Below, one piece after another: positions 26,040 through 34,092 of a DNA stretch of 64,000 nt (the first letter of the stretch is position 1; each line of letters starts with the position of its first letter). The notes under the pieces are model-generated. The model saw only the letters and a program-made list of their open reading frames with translations. It was not told the origin of the DNA and did no database searches. Source of the stretch: SHVO01 sp041906145. GTDB lineage: Bacteria; Pseudomonadota; Alphaproteobacteria; Rhodospirillales; Rhodospirillaceae. The stretch spans positions 62,001 through 126,000 of the forward strand of contig JAYRJU010000002.1 in the NCBI GenBank assembly GCA_041906145.1. Direction: 5' to 3'. A program made the position numbers and the translations under genes.

Positions 26040-26726
26040 ATGAAGGATCTCCTCGCGCGCGAGATGCGCGATCATCCGGTGCGTTGGGCGATCGCTGCTC
26101 TATGTCTGCTGATGTTCGTTCCGGGTCTCGACATCGCTTTCAGCGGATTGTTCTACCGGGGCGGTGCGGGCTTCTATCTCGACCGCGCGCGCTTTTTCAT
26201 CTTTGTCCGCGAGGCGGCGCCGACCATCATCATCGGCACCCTGATTTTTTGCCTGCTTCTATGGATCGCCGGTCTTTTATTCCGTCAGGCCTTTCTCGGG
26301 ATCACAACGCCGCGGATGGTTTACCTTATCGCGACCCTCGGGATTGGGCCCGGCCTTCTCGTTGAAACGATCCTCAAGTCGCATTGGGGACGCGCGCGCC
26401 CCAACGACACCATCTTCTTTGGTGGTCATGCGGCCTTTACGCCGCCGGGCTGGATTGCGAACGAGTGTTCGCACAATTGTTCTTTCACGTCCGGCCACGC
26501 CGCGATCGGTTTTTGGCTTACCGCCTACGCCTTCTTATTGCCGAAGGAATGGCGATTGACCGGGGTGCTGATAGGTCTCGCGTGCGGTGCGGTGATCGGC
26601 CTCGTGCGCGTGATTCAGGGCGCGCATTTCCTGAGCGACATCGTATTCGCCGGTGCGTTCGTGCTGGCCGTGAACGCGGGACTCGCGCAACTCATGCTGC
26701 GGCGTGGTGAGGCGCGGCAAGCGTGA
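26040..26726 (+). CDS. PAP2-family membrane phosphatase (lipid A/undecaprenyl-type)
   Basis: A 228-residue inner-membrane protein with PAP2 motifs KSHWGRARP, SFTSGHAAIGF and VRVIQGAHFLSDIVFAG. The long insert FFGGHAAFTPPGWIANECSHNCS between motifs 1 and 2 resembles LpxE/LpxF-like phosphatases; that subfamily call is tentative. The ATG at 26040 is two bases after the lptG stop, so it is co-transcribed with lptG, which supports a lipid A or carrier-lipid substrate. Confidence 0.85.
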   Translation: MKDLLAREMRDHPVRWAIAALCLLMFVPGLDIAFSGLFYRGGAGFYLDRARFFIFVREAAPTIIIGTLIFCLLLWIAGLLFRQAFLGITTPRMVYLIATLGIGPGLLVETILKSHWGRARPNDTIFFGGHAAFTPPGWIANECSHNCSFTSGHAAIGFWLTAYAFLLPKEWRLTGVLIGLACGAVIGLVRVIQGAHFLSDIVFAGAFVLAVNAGLAQLMLRRGEARQA

Positions 26727-27187
26727 AAGACAAGGCGGCAGGTGTATTCAAGCGGATCGCGGGGGCTATCGCGCCGGGGCGCGGCAACCCTCTCGGTGTC
26801 ACATGGCAGCCGGACAGTGCGCTCTATCCACGCCTCTTGTCGTGTGATCCGCAATTGCTTGCCGGCCGCCCCGGCCTTTACCTTCTCTGGCATTTGGGCG
26901 TACGCCCGCAGTGGCTGCGCGTCGGATTTGCAAAAGACCTCGGCGCGGCGTCGGCGCATTTATCTAAGACGCCGGAGATCGCTGCTTTCATCCCTCATGA
27001 TGGACCTTTTTTAAGCTGGGCATTTTGTGCGCCCGACGCCGCTCCAGGGCTTGTGAACTTCCTCGTGAGTCGATTGAATCCCGCCCTCCAGGATCTTGTG
27101 CTTGAATGCGACACGATCATTGATCTCGCGGCGGCGCCGACGGCCTGTGCGCTGCCTCCTGGAACTAAAGATATCCAAAAGCATTGA
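26723..27187 (+). CDS. Unknown conserved-looking protein in the lptG-PKS operon
   Basis: A 154-residue soluble protein with no recognisable family motif. It starts with GTG overlapping the PAP2 stop (GTGA). A central stretch reads GLYLLWHLGVRPQWLRVGFA, followed by LSKTPEIAAFIPHDGPFLSWAF and a helix NFLVSRLNPALQDLV. There is no signal peptide or clear membrane span. The tight overlap upstream and the 6-nt gap to the polyketide synthase gene make an expressed gene likely. Function not assignable. Confidence 0.6.
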   Translation: MKDKAAGVFKRIAGAIAPGRGNPLGVTWQPDSALYPRLLSCDPQLLAGRPGLYLLWHLGVRPQWLRVGFAKDLGAASAHLSKTPEIAAFIPHDGPFLSWAFCAPDAAPGLVNFLVSRLNPALQDLVLECDTIIDLAAAPTACALPPGTKDIQKH

Positions 27188-27193
27188 GTATCC

Positions 27194-28312
27194 ATGCTGA
27201 TCGCCACCAACGCCCCGCTGTCCCTGAGCCAGGCAAATACGCGGGCCGGTCAGCCGCCTGTCCATATTGCCGGCGTCGCCACCGCCTATCCGCCGCATTG
27301 CTTCACGCAAAGTGACGCCCTCGCGGCGGCGGGACGAATTTTTGGCCATGCGCCGGAGCTCATGGAGCGTATGGCGTCGGCCTATGGAAACGCAGGTGTG
27401 CAAACACGCTATTCCTGCGTTCCACTTGAGTGGTACGGCGCGCCGCACGGCTGGCCCGAGCGCGCGCGTCTCTATGAGGAACATGCGCTCGCCCTATTGA
27501 CGGAGGCGGGCAAAAAAGCGCTCACGGCTGCAGGTGTTCCGGCAAAGGACGTTGCTGCGACCGTGACCGTCTCTTCCACAGGCATTTCCACACCGAGCCT
27601 CGACTCGCTCTTGCAAGGCCCACTCGGCCTCTCACCATCGACGCAACGCTTGCCGGTTTTTGGGCTCGGCTGTGCGGGCGGAGCGATTGGTCTCGCGCGT
27701 GCGAGCGCCATGGCGCGCGCCATGCCGGGCCAGTGGATCCTTTTTCTCTGCGTTGAACTGTGCGGCCTGACGTTCCGCGCCGCCGACGACAGCAAACAGA
27801 ACATTATCGCAACCGCCATCTTCGGTGACGGCGCGGCGGCCGTTCTCCTGCGCGTCGACGGCGCGCGCGAAGGATTTCCTTCGTTTGCGCGCATTCATGC
27901 GTGGAGTGAGCACACGTGGCCTGAAACGCGCGACATTATGGGCTGGCGAGTCGAGGATGATGGGCTTGGTGTGATTTTCTCGCGCAGCATTCCGCACCTC
28001 GTACGCACGAAGCTGCGTCCCGTGACCGACGCTTTCCTGCGCGACTGTGGTCTCGCCCAGGAAGAACTCGCGGGAATAATCGTTCATCCAGGCGGAGAAA
28101 AAGTCCTCGAGGCGCTAGAAAGCGCATATGCCCTCGCTCCGGGCAGCCTCGTTCATGCCCGTGCTGTCCTTGCTGAACGCGGGAATATGTCGGCGGTGAC
28201 GGTGCTCGCGGTACTCGAACGCACACTCGCGGCCGGTGCGGCGGGGCCCCATCTCATGACCGCGCTCGGTCCCGGCTTTTCCGCCGCCGCCTGTCTCCTT
28301 GATCTGGGCTAG
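27194..28312 (+). CDS. Type III polyketide synthase (chalcone/stilbene synthase-like)
   Basis: Condenses a starter acyl-CoA with malonyl-CoA units on a single active-site cysteine. The 372-residue protein has the thiolase-fold triad: C160 in VFGLGCAGGAIGL, H298 in GIIVHPGGEKVLEAL and N331 in ERGNMSAVTVLAVLE. TVSSTGISTPSLDSLL and IFGDGAAAVLLR are further family motifs. Bacterial relatives make alkylpyrones, alkylresorcinols or 3,5-dihydroxyphenylacetate. The neighbouring isoprenylcysteine-methyltransferase-like gene points to the alkylpyrone/alkylresorcinol type, as in the Bacillus bpsA-bpsB pair. Starter preference cannot be told. Confidence 0.9.
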   Translation: MLIATNAPLSLSQANTRAGQPPVHIAGVATAYPPHCFTQSDALAAAGRIFGHAPELMERMASAYGNAGVQTRYSCVPLEWYGAPHGWPERARLYEEHALALLTEAGKKALTAAGVPAKDVAATVTVSSTGISTPSLDSLLQGPLGLSPSTQRLPVFGLGCAGGAIGLARASAMARAMPGQWILFLCVELCGLTFRAADDSKQNIIATAIFGDGAAAVLLRVDGAREGFPSFARIHAWSEHTWPETRDIMGWRVEDDGLGVIFSRSIPHLVRTKLRPVTDAFLRDCGLAQEELAGIIVHPGGEKVLEALESAYALAPGSLVHARAVLAERGNMSAVTVLAVLERTLAAGAAGPHLMTALGPGFSAAACLLDLG

Positions 28313-28315
28313 GCC

Positions 28316-28837
28316 ATGATGGGCAGCATCGCCGCGCCGGATTGGTTCGCCTACGCGATCTTGCTCCTGGTGGCTGGGCAACGCCTCGGCGAGCTGGTAA
28401 TCGCCAAGCGCAATACCGCTGCGCTCTTGGCGCGTGGCGCTGTCGAGATCGGCGCGCCGCACTATCCTCTTATTGTAGCGCTGCATACGATCTGGCTCGT
28501 CGCGCTCGCGGGATGGGTGACGCTGAAGTCCCCGGCGGTGAACCCTGCGTTGCTCGCGGTGTTCGCCTGCCTCCAGGCGGCGCGGCTTTGGGTGTTGTGG
28601 TCGTTGGGCCCCTACTGGACGACGCGCATTATCACGCTACCAGGGGCGCCGCTTGTCCGGCGCGGACCCTACCGTTTTGTAAGGCATCCGAATTATCTGG
28701 TGGTCGTTTTAGAAATCGCGGTGCTGCCATTGGTCTTCGGCGCGTGGGCCTTGGCGGCGATCTTCTCCCTTATGAATGCCGCGATTCTCTATGTGCGCAT
28801 CCGCGCTGAGAATCGGGCACTTGCCGCGCGCCGCTGA
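28316..28837 (+). CDS. Isoprenylcysteine carboxyl methyltransferase-family protein
   Basis: A 173-residue membrane protein with about four helices. It has the ICMT/PEMT-like catalytic motif RRGPYRFVRHPNY (residues 115-127) and a late acidic RIRAENRAL segment. ATG lies 3 nt after the polyketide synthase stop. In Bacillus the equivalent YpbQ/BpsB O-methylates alkylpyrones made by the adjacent type III PKS, so the same step is likely here. An alternative ATG one codon downstream is possible. Confidence 0.85.
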   Translation: MMGSIAAPDWFAYAILLLVAGQRLGELVIAKRNTAALLARGAVEIGAPHYPLIVALHTIWLVALAGWVTLKSPAVNPALLAVFACLQAARLWVLWSLGPYWTTRIITLPGAPLVRRGPYRFVRHPNYLVVVLEIAVLPLVFGAWALAAIFSLMNAAILYVRIRAENRALAARR

Positions 28838-28840
28838 CTC

Positions 28841-29407
28841 TTACTCTGCGTCACCCAACAGAGCCCTGCGGGCGATCGCGTAGGCGAAGCCGGCGCGGCC
28901 CAGTGCGGCCAGTTCTTTCTTTTGTTTCTTCGCGCGTTCTTCTTTGTCCGTGGGCGGCTTGCCATACGCGCCGAAACGCCGCCGTTTGGCATAGGCGACA
29001 GCGGCGTCAAGACTGGCATCCTCTCCTTCATCGTTTTCGGCCGTCTCTTTCATTACTTGCTCGATGAGTGGTCGTGAAACGCCCTTTGCCGCTAAGAGCG
29101 CGCGGATGCGTCCCGGCCCGCGGCCAAGGCGCCGCAGGGATGCCGCACGGTCCGCGGCGTAACGGGCGTCGTTGACAAGGCCGAGGCGCACCAACCGCGC
29201 GACGACGTCCTCGATCCAGCCGTTCATCTCGGCGGTTTCGCCGCCGTGAGTCCGGCGCGCGCGCTCGGCCCTGCGGGCCAGAACCCGCCGCAGGTGGGCC
29301 GAGGTTGTGGCGAACCGCTCGATATAAAAGCGCGCGATATTCTCCAGCCGCCGCTGTGTCATTTTGCGAGGGGCAGCCTTGCGTGCGGGGCGTTGTGGTT
29401 CCGTCAT
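28841..29407 (-). CDS. recX: RecX-family regulatory protein
   Basis: RecX binds RecA filaments and limits their activity. From the ATG at 29407 the protein is 188 residues. It has a basic N-terminus, the helical repeat LENIARFYIERFATTSAHLRR, then LGLVNDARYAADRAASL and GRGPGRIRALLAAKGVSR, which are the RecX triple-helix repeats. A basic/acidic hinge and an ARRALLG tail follow. The start at 29407 (MTEPQRPARKAAPRK) is chosen over 29464, which would overlap the divergent permease gene. recA is not adjacent. Confidence 0.8.
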   Translation of the reverse strand: MTEPQRPARKAAPRKMTQRRLENIARFYIERFATTSAHLRRVLARRAERARRTHGGETAEMNGWIEDVVARLVRLGLVNDARYAADRAASLRRLGRGPGRIRALLAAKGVSRPLIEQVMKETAENDEGEDASLDAAVAYAKRRRFGAYGKPPTDKEERAKKQKKELAALGRAGFAYAIARRALLGDAE

Positions 29408-29445
29408 GGCCGGGGCATCATGGCGCTCAAGGTAAGAGGACTGCA

Positions 29446-30270
29446 ATGCGCGATCAGACGGCACAAAACCCCGCCGCCTTCACGGCGCCCCACCCGCGCA
29501 CCATGGGCTCGGTCAATTGGCGGGGTATGTGGGAGCTATACCTGAAGGAAGTCCGGCGCTTCTGGAAAGTGGTTTTCCAGACAGTCGCCGCGCCGGTCAT
29601 CACCAGTCTGATGTTCCTCCTTGTCATGGTCTTCGCGTTCGGCCGCGGGGGGACGGTCCACGGCTTTCCCTTCGGCGACTTCCTCGTTCCGGGTCTGGTG
29701 ATCATGACCATGATCCAGAACGCCTTCGCCAACACGTCGTCGTCGATTCTCGTCTCCAAGGTCCAAGGCAATATCGTCGATGTGCTGATGCCGCCCCTGA
29801 GCGCGCTGGAACTGACGGTGGCTTGGACGCTTGGTGGCGTCACACGTGGCCTTGCGGTAGGCGCGGTCTGCGCCGGAGTGATGGCATTCTTCGCCGATAT
29901 CCACGTCCACAGCATTTCGCTCATTCTGTTTCACGCGGTGGCCGGTTGCCTCCTGATGTCGTTGATCGGCATAGTCGCGGCGGTCTGGGCGGAGAAATTC
30001 GATCACATGGCGGTGGTGACCAACTTTGTCGTCACGCCCCTGACATTTCTGTCCGGCACGTTTTACACCATTGACCGCTTGCCGCCGTGGGCGCAGTTCA
30101 TCGCCCACTACAATCCGTTTTTCTACAATATCGATGGTTTCCGTTACGGGTTCCTCGGTCAGCCCGCGAGCAATCACATCCCCGGCGTCATCATTTTGAC
30201 GGCGCTTTGCGTCGTCGCCACCTTCTGCACGTACGGCGTGATCCGCAGCGGATACAAGCTGAAAGCCTGA
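29446..30270 (+). CDS. ABC-2 type permease without an adjacent ATPase
   Basis: A 274-residue inner-membrane protein with about six helices and the ABC-2 motif NFVVTPLTFLSGTFYTIDRL followed by HYNPFFYNIDGFRYGF, as in YadH-like export permeases. The ATG at 29446 has AGAGGA about 7 nt upstream; a longer frame from 29305 would overlap recX. No ATP-binding gene is next to it, so its ATPase must be encoded elsewhere. It could borrow the one at 5356-6282, but that is speculation. Confidence 0.85.
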   Translation: MRDQTAQNPAAFTAPHPRTMGSVNWRGMWELYLKEVRRFWKVVFQTVAAPVITSLMFLLVMVFAFGRGGTVHGFPFGDFLVPGLVIMTMIQNAFANTSSSILVSKVQGNIVDVLMPPLSALELTVAWTLGGVTRGLAVGAVCAGVMAFFADIHVHSISLILFHAVAGCLLMSLIGIVAAVWAEKFDHMAVVTNFVVTPLTFLSGTFYTIDRLPPWAQFIAHYNPFFYNIDGFRYGFLGQPASNHIPGVIILTALCVVATFCTYGVIRSGYKLKA

Positions 30271-30291
30271 GCGGCGGGCGCGGGGCAATCG

Positions 30292-30319
30292 TTGACAAAC
30301 CCCGGCGTAGGCGTATGAA
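30292..30319 (+). promoter_or_regulatory. Putative sigma-70 type promoter upstream of argD
   Basis: TTGACA (30292-30297) and TATGAA (30314-30319) are separated by 16 nt, close to the sigma-70 consensus. Expected transcription start is about 30326, giving a leader of about 90 nt before the argD ATG. Confidence 0.45.
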
Positions 30320-30328
30320 GGATGAGGC

Positions 30329-30358
30329 GGGCGGTCTTAGGGCCGCCCCAATTTTTTT
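30329..30358 (+). terminator. Terminator-like hairpin with T-run between the ABC-2 permease and argD
   Basis: GGGCGG (30329-30334) pairs with CCGCCC (30343-30348) around an 8-nt loop, and seven T residues follow at 30352-30358. It looks like an intrinsic terminator for the upstream permease gene. It also sits directly downstream of the promoter-like sequence at 30292, hence within any argD leader made from it. Confidence 0.55.
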
Positions 30359-30417
30359 CAGTCTTGTTTTCGTGGCTGGGTTTACCCGGCCGGGCTTCGC
30401 CAGTGAAAGGGCGACTC

Positions 30418-31596
30418 ATGGCTATTTCCGCTGTGATGCCGGTATTCGCGAGAACCGACATCGCGTTCGAACGCGGCGAAGGTGCGTGGCTGATCGCCGC
30501 CGATGGTCGCCGATTCCTCGATTTTGCCGCCGGCGTGGCCGTGAATAGCCTCGGCCATGTACATCCGCATCTCGTCGCCAAGCTCAAGGAGCAGGCCGAC
30601 AAGCTGTGGCATTGCTCGAATTTGTATCGCGTCGCCGGCCAGGAGAAGGTCGCCGGACGCCTGGTCGCCCATTCGTTCGCCGATACCGTCTTCTTCTGCA
30701 ACTCGGGCGCCGAAGCCATGGAATGCGCCCTTAAAGTCGCGCGGCGCTATCACCAAGCGCAGGGCGCGAAGGAAAAGTACCGCGTCATTACCGCGCGCGG
30801 CGCTTTTCATGGCCGCACGTTGGCGACGATTTCGGCAGGCGGCCAGGAAAAGCACCTCGAGGGCTTTGCGCCAAAGATGGAAGGCTTCGATCAGGTCGCT
30901 TTAGGTAATCTCAATGAAGCGCGCGCGGCGGTGACACCGCAAACGGCCGCCGTGGTGGTCGAGCCGGTGCAGGGCGAGGGCGGCATCCTGCCGTGCGATC
31001 CCGACTACCTGCGTGGGTTGCGCGCCATGGCCGATGAGTTCGGCCTCCTGCTGATTTTCGACGAAGTACAGACCGGCATGGGCCGCACGGGCAAACTATT
31101 TGCCTATGAGTGGTCGGGCGTGACGCCGGATGTCATGGCTCTCGCCAAAGGCCTTGGCGGCGGGTTCCCTGTGGGGGCCTGTCTTGCGACCGAGCGCGCC
31201 GCGCAGTTCATGACGCCTGGATCTCATGGCTCGACGTTCGGCGGCAATCCGCTGGCGATGGCGGCGGCGGACGCGGTGCTCGACGTGATGTTCGCCCCGG
31301 GCTTCTTCGATGGGGTGAAAGCGGCGGCGGCGGCATTGTGGTCCGGCGTACAAGCCATCGCAGCGAAGTACCCCAAGGTATTCGCCGAGGTGCGCGGTAA
31401 AGGTCTGATGATTGGTCTTAAATGCGTGGGGCCAAATGGCGACATGGTATCTCGCCTTATGGCGAACGGTTTGCTGACGGTAGCCGCGGGCGACAACGTC
31501 GTGCGCCTCGTGCCGCCGCTCATCATCGGCGATGCCGAAATCAAGACGGCCATCGCGATCATCGAAAAATCAGCTGCGGAACTCGCGGCGGCTTAA
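30418..31596 (+). CDS. argD: Acetylornithine/succinyldiaminopimelate aminotransferase
   Basis: PLP-dependent transamination in arginine (and possibly lysine) biosynthesis. The 392-residue protein begins MAISAVMPVFARTDIAFERG. It has FCNSGAEAMECALKVARR, the FHGRTLATISAGGQ motif, LLIFDEVQTGMGRTGKLFA and the PLP lysine K244 in MALAKGLGGGFPVGA. ATG at 30418 gives the usual family length and is preceded by GAAAGG; an upstream in-frame start at 30322 falls within the hairpin region. It is followed 30 nt later by argF. Confidence 0.95.
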   Translation: MAISAVMPVFARTDIAFERGEGAWLIAADGRRFLDFAAGVAVNSLGHVHPHLVAKLKEQADKLWHCSNLYRVAGQEKVAGRLVAHSFADTVFFCNSGAEAMECALKVARRYHQAQGAKEKYRVITARGAFHGRTLATISAGGQEKHLEGFAPKMEGFDQVALGNLNEARAAVTPQTAAVVVEPVQGEGGILPCDPDYLRGLRAMADEFGLLLIFDEVQTGMGRTGKLFAYEWSGVTPDVMALAKGLGGGFPVGACLATERAAQFMTPGSHGSTFGGNPLAMAAADAVLDVMFAPGFFDGVKAAAAALWSGVQAIAAKYPKVFAEVRGKGLMIGLKCVGPNGDMVSRLMANGLLTVAAGDNVVRLVPPLIIGDAEIKTAIAIIEKSAAELAAA

Positions 31597-31626
31597 GGCA
31601 AGCTTTACCGGCCCGGAGGGCCCACG

Positions 31627-32541
31627 ATGTCGATTTCGCTGAAGCATTTCCTCGATCTTCATCTCCTCAGCGCCGAGACGTTGAGGTCCATCTTGAACAG
31701 CGCCGCCCGGCTTAAGGCCGCACAAGCCAAGCTCGGCGCGTCTGGTCAGCCGCTGGCGGGCAAGACGCTCGCGATGCTGTTCGAGAAACCTTCCACCCGG
31801 ACCCGCGTTTCCTTCCAGGTTGGAATGCAGCAATTGGGCGGTCAAGTGATCGTGATGTCGCCGGAAAGCATGCAACTTGGCCGCGGGGAAACCATCGCCG
31901 ACACGGCGCGAGTTCTGTCGCGCTACGTGGATGCAATCATGCTGCGCACCTCCGGCCCGGAGAAACTGCAGGAACTGGCCCAGCACGCAACGGTGCCAGT
32001 CATCAACGGGCTTACGGATGCGTCGCACCCGTGCCAGATCATGGCCGACATCATGACCTACGAAGAGCGCAAAGGACCCATCAAGGACGCGGTGGTGACA
32101 TGGTCCGGTGACGGCAACAACGTCGCGACCAGCTTTATCCATGCCGCGAGCCTGTTCGATTTCGAACTCCGGCTTGCCTGTCCGGCGGAACTGCCGCCGT
32201 CGGCGGAAGCTCTGGCCTGGGCGAAGGCGCGCGGCGCGCGCGTGAGCGTCGGTACCGATCCGTTTGCAGCCGTGCGCGGCGCAGACTGCGTCGTCACAGA
32301 CACTTGGGTCTCTATGGGCGACAAAACCGGCGATCGTCACGCGATGCTCGCGCCGTTCCAGGTGAACGAGCGCCTGATGAGCGCGGCGAAACCCGATGCG
32401 ATTTTCATGCACTGCCTGCCCGCCCATCGCGGCGAGGAAGTGACAGAGGGCGTTTTTGAAAGCGCGCAGTCGGTAGTTTGGGATGAAGCCGAAAACCGGC
32501 TTCACGCACAAAAGGGCGTATTGTTGTGGTGTCTCACGTAA
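31627..32541 (+). CDS. argF: Ornithine carbamoyltransferase
   Basis: Joins carbamoyl phosphate and ornithine to citrulline in arginine biosynthesis. The 304-residue protein has the carbamoyl-phosphate motif STRTR at residues 56-60, the DAIMLRT and HPCQIMADIMTYEE segments, and the ornithine-binding HCLPAHRGEEV beginning at H262, with catalytic C263. argD precedes it and hslO overlaps its end by 16 nt. Confidence 0.95.
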   Translation: MSISLKHFLDLHLLSAETLRSILNSAARLKAAQAKLGASGQPLAGKTLAMLFEKPSTRTRVSFQVGMQQLGGQVIVMSPESMQLGRGETIADTARVLSRYVDAIMLRTSGPEKLQELAQHATVPVINGLTDASHPCQIMADIMTYEERKGPIKDAVVTWSGDGNNVATSFIHAASLFDFELRLACPAELPPSAEALAWAKARGARVSVGTDPFAAVRGADCVVTDTWVSMGDKTGDRHAMLAPFQVNERLMSAAKPDAIFMHCLPAHRGEEVTEGVFESAQSVVWDEAENRLHAQKGVLLWCLT

Positions 32542-33509
32542 CGGCCGCGGGCTTTTCCATGTTCACCGAAGATGTCTGTCAGCCGTTTATCATTGGCAAT
32601 GGCGCGTTCCGGGGCCGGCTTGTGCGCCTTACGGGCGCGGTATCGGAAATCATCACCCGGCACAATGACCCGCCGGAAGTCTCGGCGCTGCTCGCCGAAG
32701 CCGTCGTAGCCGCGGTCGCGCTCGCCAGCGGTCTTAAGTACGACGGCGTCTTCACGCTGCAGATCCAGGGCAAAGGCCCAGTCGACACGCTCGTTGCGGA
32801 TATCACCAGCGCTGGCGATATACGGGCCTGCGCCAAATATGATGCCGCCGAGCTTGCCGCCGACCTTGGCAAACCGCGCGCAGCCGGCTTAAGGCCGCAG
32901 CTCATGGGATCCTCAGGCCATCTGGCGTTTACGGTCGATCAGGGACCGGACACCGAGCGTTACCAAGGCATCGTCGCGCTATCGGGCGAAAGTCTCTCGG
33001 AATCCATCCACAATTATTTCCGTCAGTCGGAGCAGATCGCATCCGCGCTTAAGATCGCCGTGGGCGCGCCGCGCGACGGTGGTCCGTGGACGGCCGGCGC
33101 AGTGCTGATTCAGCGTATGCCGGAGGACGGCGGCCGGCCGGTCGATAAGGAAGAGGCCGAAGACGCCTGGCGGACGGCGGTTATCCTGCTCAGCAGCTTG
33201 AAGGATTCCGAACTTCTGGATCTTAACCTTTCGCCGGCGCAAATCTTAATGCGGCTGTATGCGACGGTCGGTATTGGACTTTTGGACCGCAAACCGATCC
33301 GCGCAAAGTGCCGTTGCTCGCGCGAGCGCAGCGAACGTATTCTTGCCTCATTTCCGGTGGAAGAAGTCAAATCATACGCGCAGGACGGTGTCGTCCATAT
33401 GACATGTGAATTTTGTGGCACCGACTATGCGTTTTCGGAAAACGAGTTGACCCAGCTCGCCGAGCGTAACCGTACTCAATCTCTTCCTGAATCTCCCGAG
33501 GTGAAGTGA
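32526..33509 (+). CDS. hslO: Redox-regulated chaperone Hsp33
   Basis: Holdase chaperone activated by oxidative unfolding of a C-terminal zinc centre. The 327-residue protein has the family N-terminal domain (DPPEVSALLAEAVVAAVALA; GDIRACAKY) and the zinc-binding cysteines C262-R-C264 and C294-E-F-C297. The chosen GTG start overlaps argF by 16 nt and has an AGGG-containing Shine-Dalgarno. An ATG at 32559 (MFTEDVCQPFIIGNG) is the main alternative. The argD-argF-hslO order is common in alphaproteobacteria. Confidence 0.92.
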   Translation: MVSHVTAAGFSMFTEDVCQPFIIGNGAFRGRLVRLTGAVSEIITRHNDPPEVSALLAEAVVAAVALASGLKYDGVFTLQIQGKGPVDTLVADITSAGDIRACAKYDAAELAADLGKPRAAGLRPQLMGSSGHLAFTVDQGPDTERYQGIVALSGESLSESIHNYFRQSEQIASALKIAVGAPRDGGPWTAGAVLIQRMPEDGGRPVDKEEAEDAWRTAVILLSSLKDSELLDLNLSPAQILMRLYATVGIGLLDRKPIRAKCRCSRERSERILASFPVEEVKSYAQDGVVHMTCEFCGTDYAFSENELTQLAERNRTQSLPESPEVK

Positions 33510-34087
33510 TGAAGCGCCTGTATGTTTCGGTTCTGGCCCTCGCGGCCGTTGTTTTCGCGGCGCCGCTCGCGGCGGCCCAGGACACCATCAGCATTTTCCA
33601 AAGCGTAACGCCCATCGCCATCGACGCCAACAACATGGCCGTCGAAATGCAGAAGCGCCCTCCGGCAGAATATCCGCACGTCGGCCACCGCGCACCGGTG
33701 CCGCTGGAACAGGCGCTCGGCACGTGGGCGAAAAGCCGCTTCGCTCTGACGGGCGCGGGCGAGAACACGCTGCGTGTTACGGTTCGCGAAGCCGATATCG
33801 TCGAAAAACTTCTGCCTGTGAAAAAGGGTATCGCAGGATGGTTCCGCAGAGATCAATCGGCCGAATATGCGCTCAACGTCGATATCGCCGTCGTGCTGAT
33901 CGATGCCAACGGCCGTCAACAGGGCACAGCCTCCGCCACCACCAGCAATTCAACGACTGTTCCAGAGGGCACCACCGATGCCGAGAAGCAGGCGGTGTGG
34001 GCCGAAATGATGAAGAAGGCGTTCGACAATCTCGATCGGGAATTGCTGCCGCGCGTACAGCAGACGATCGCGCGTGGCGCCGGCTGA
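33509..34087 (+). CDS. Secreted protein of unknown function
   Basis: A 192-residue protein with a clear Sec signal peptide: MKRLYVSVLALAAVVFAAPLAAAQ, likely cleaved after the AAA-x site near residue 23. The mature part mixes beta strands and helices, with RVTVREADIVEKLLPVKKG and AEYALNVDIAVVLIDANGR suggesting a small periplasmic beta domain. No cysteine and no catalytic motif are seen. Its ATG overlaps the hslO stop by one base, so it is part of the same transcript. Function unknown. Confidence 0.7.
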   Translation: MKRLYVSVLALAAVVFAAPLAAAQDTISIFQSVTPIAIDANNMAVEMQKRPPAEYPHVGHRAPVPLEQALGTWAKSRFALTGAGENTLRVTVREADIVEKLLPVKKGIAGWFRRDQSAEYALNVDIAVVLIDANGRQQGTASATTSNSTTVPEGTTDAEKQAVWAEMMKKAFDNLDRELLPRVQQTIARGAG

Positions 34088-34092
34088 TCTAC

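Noticed and set aside
29305..29445. Longer N-terminus for the ABC-2 permease
   Set aside because: It would overlap the divergent recX start and lacks a ribosome site; the ATG at 29446 has one.
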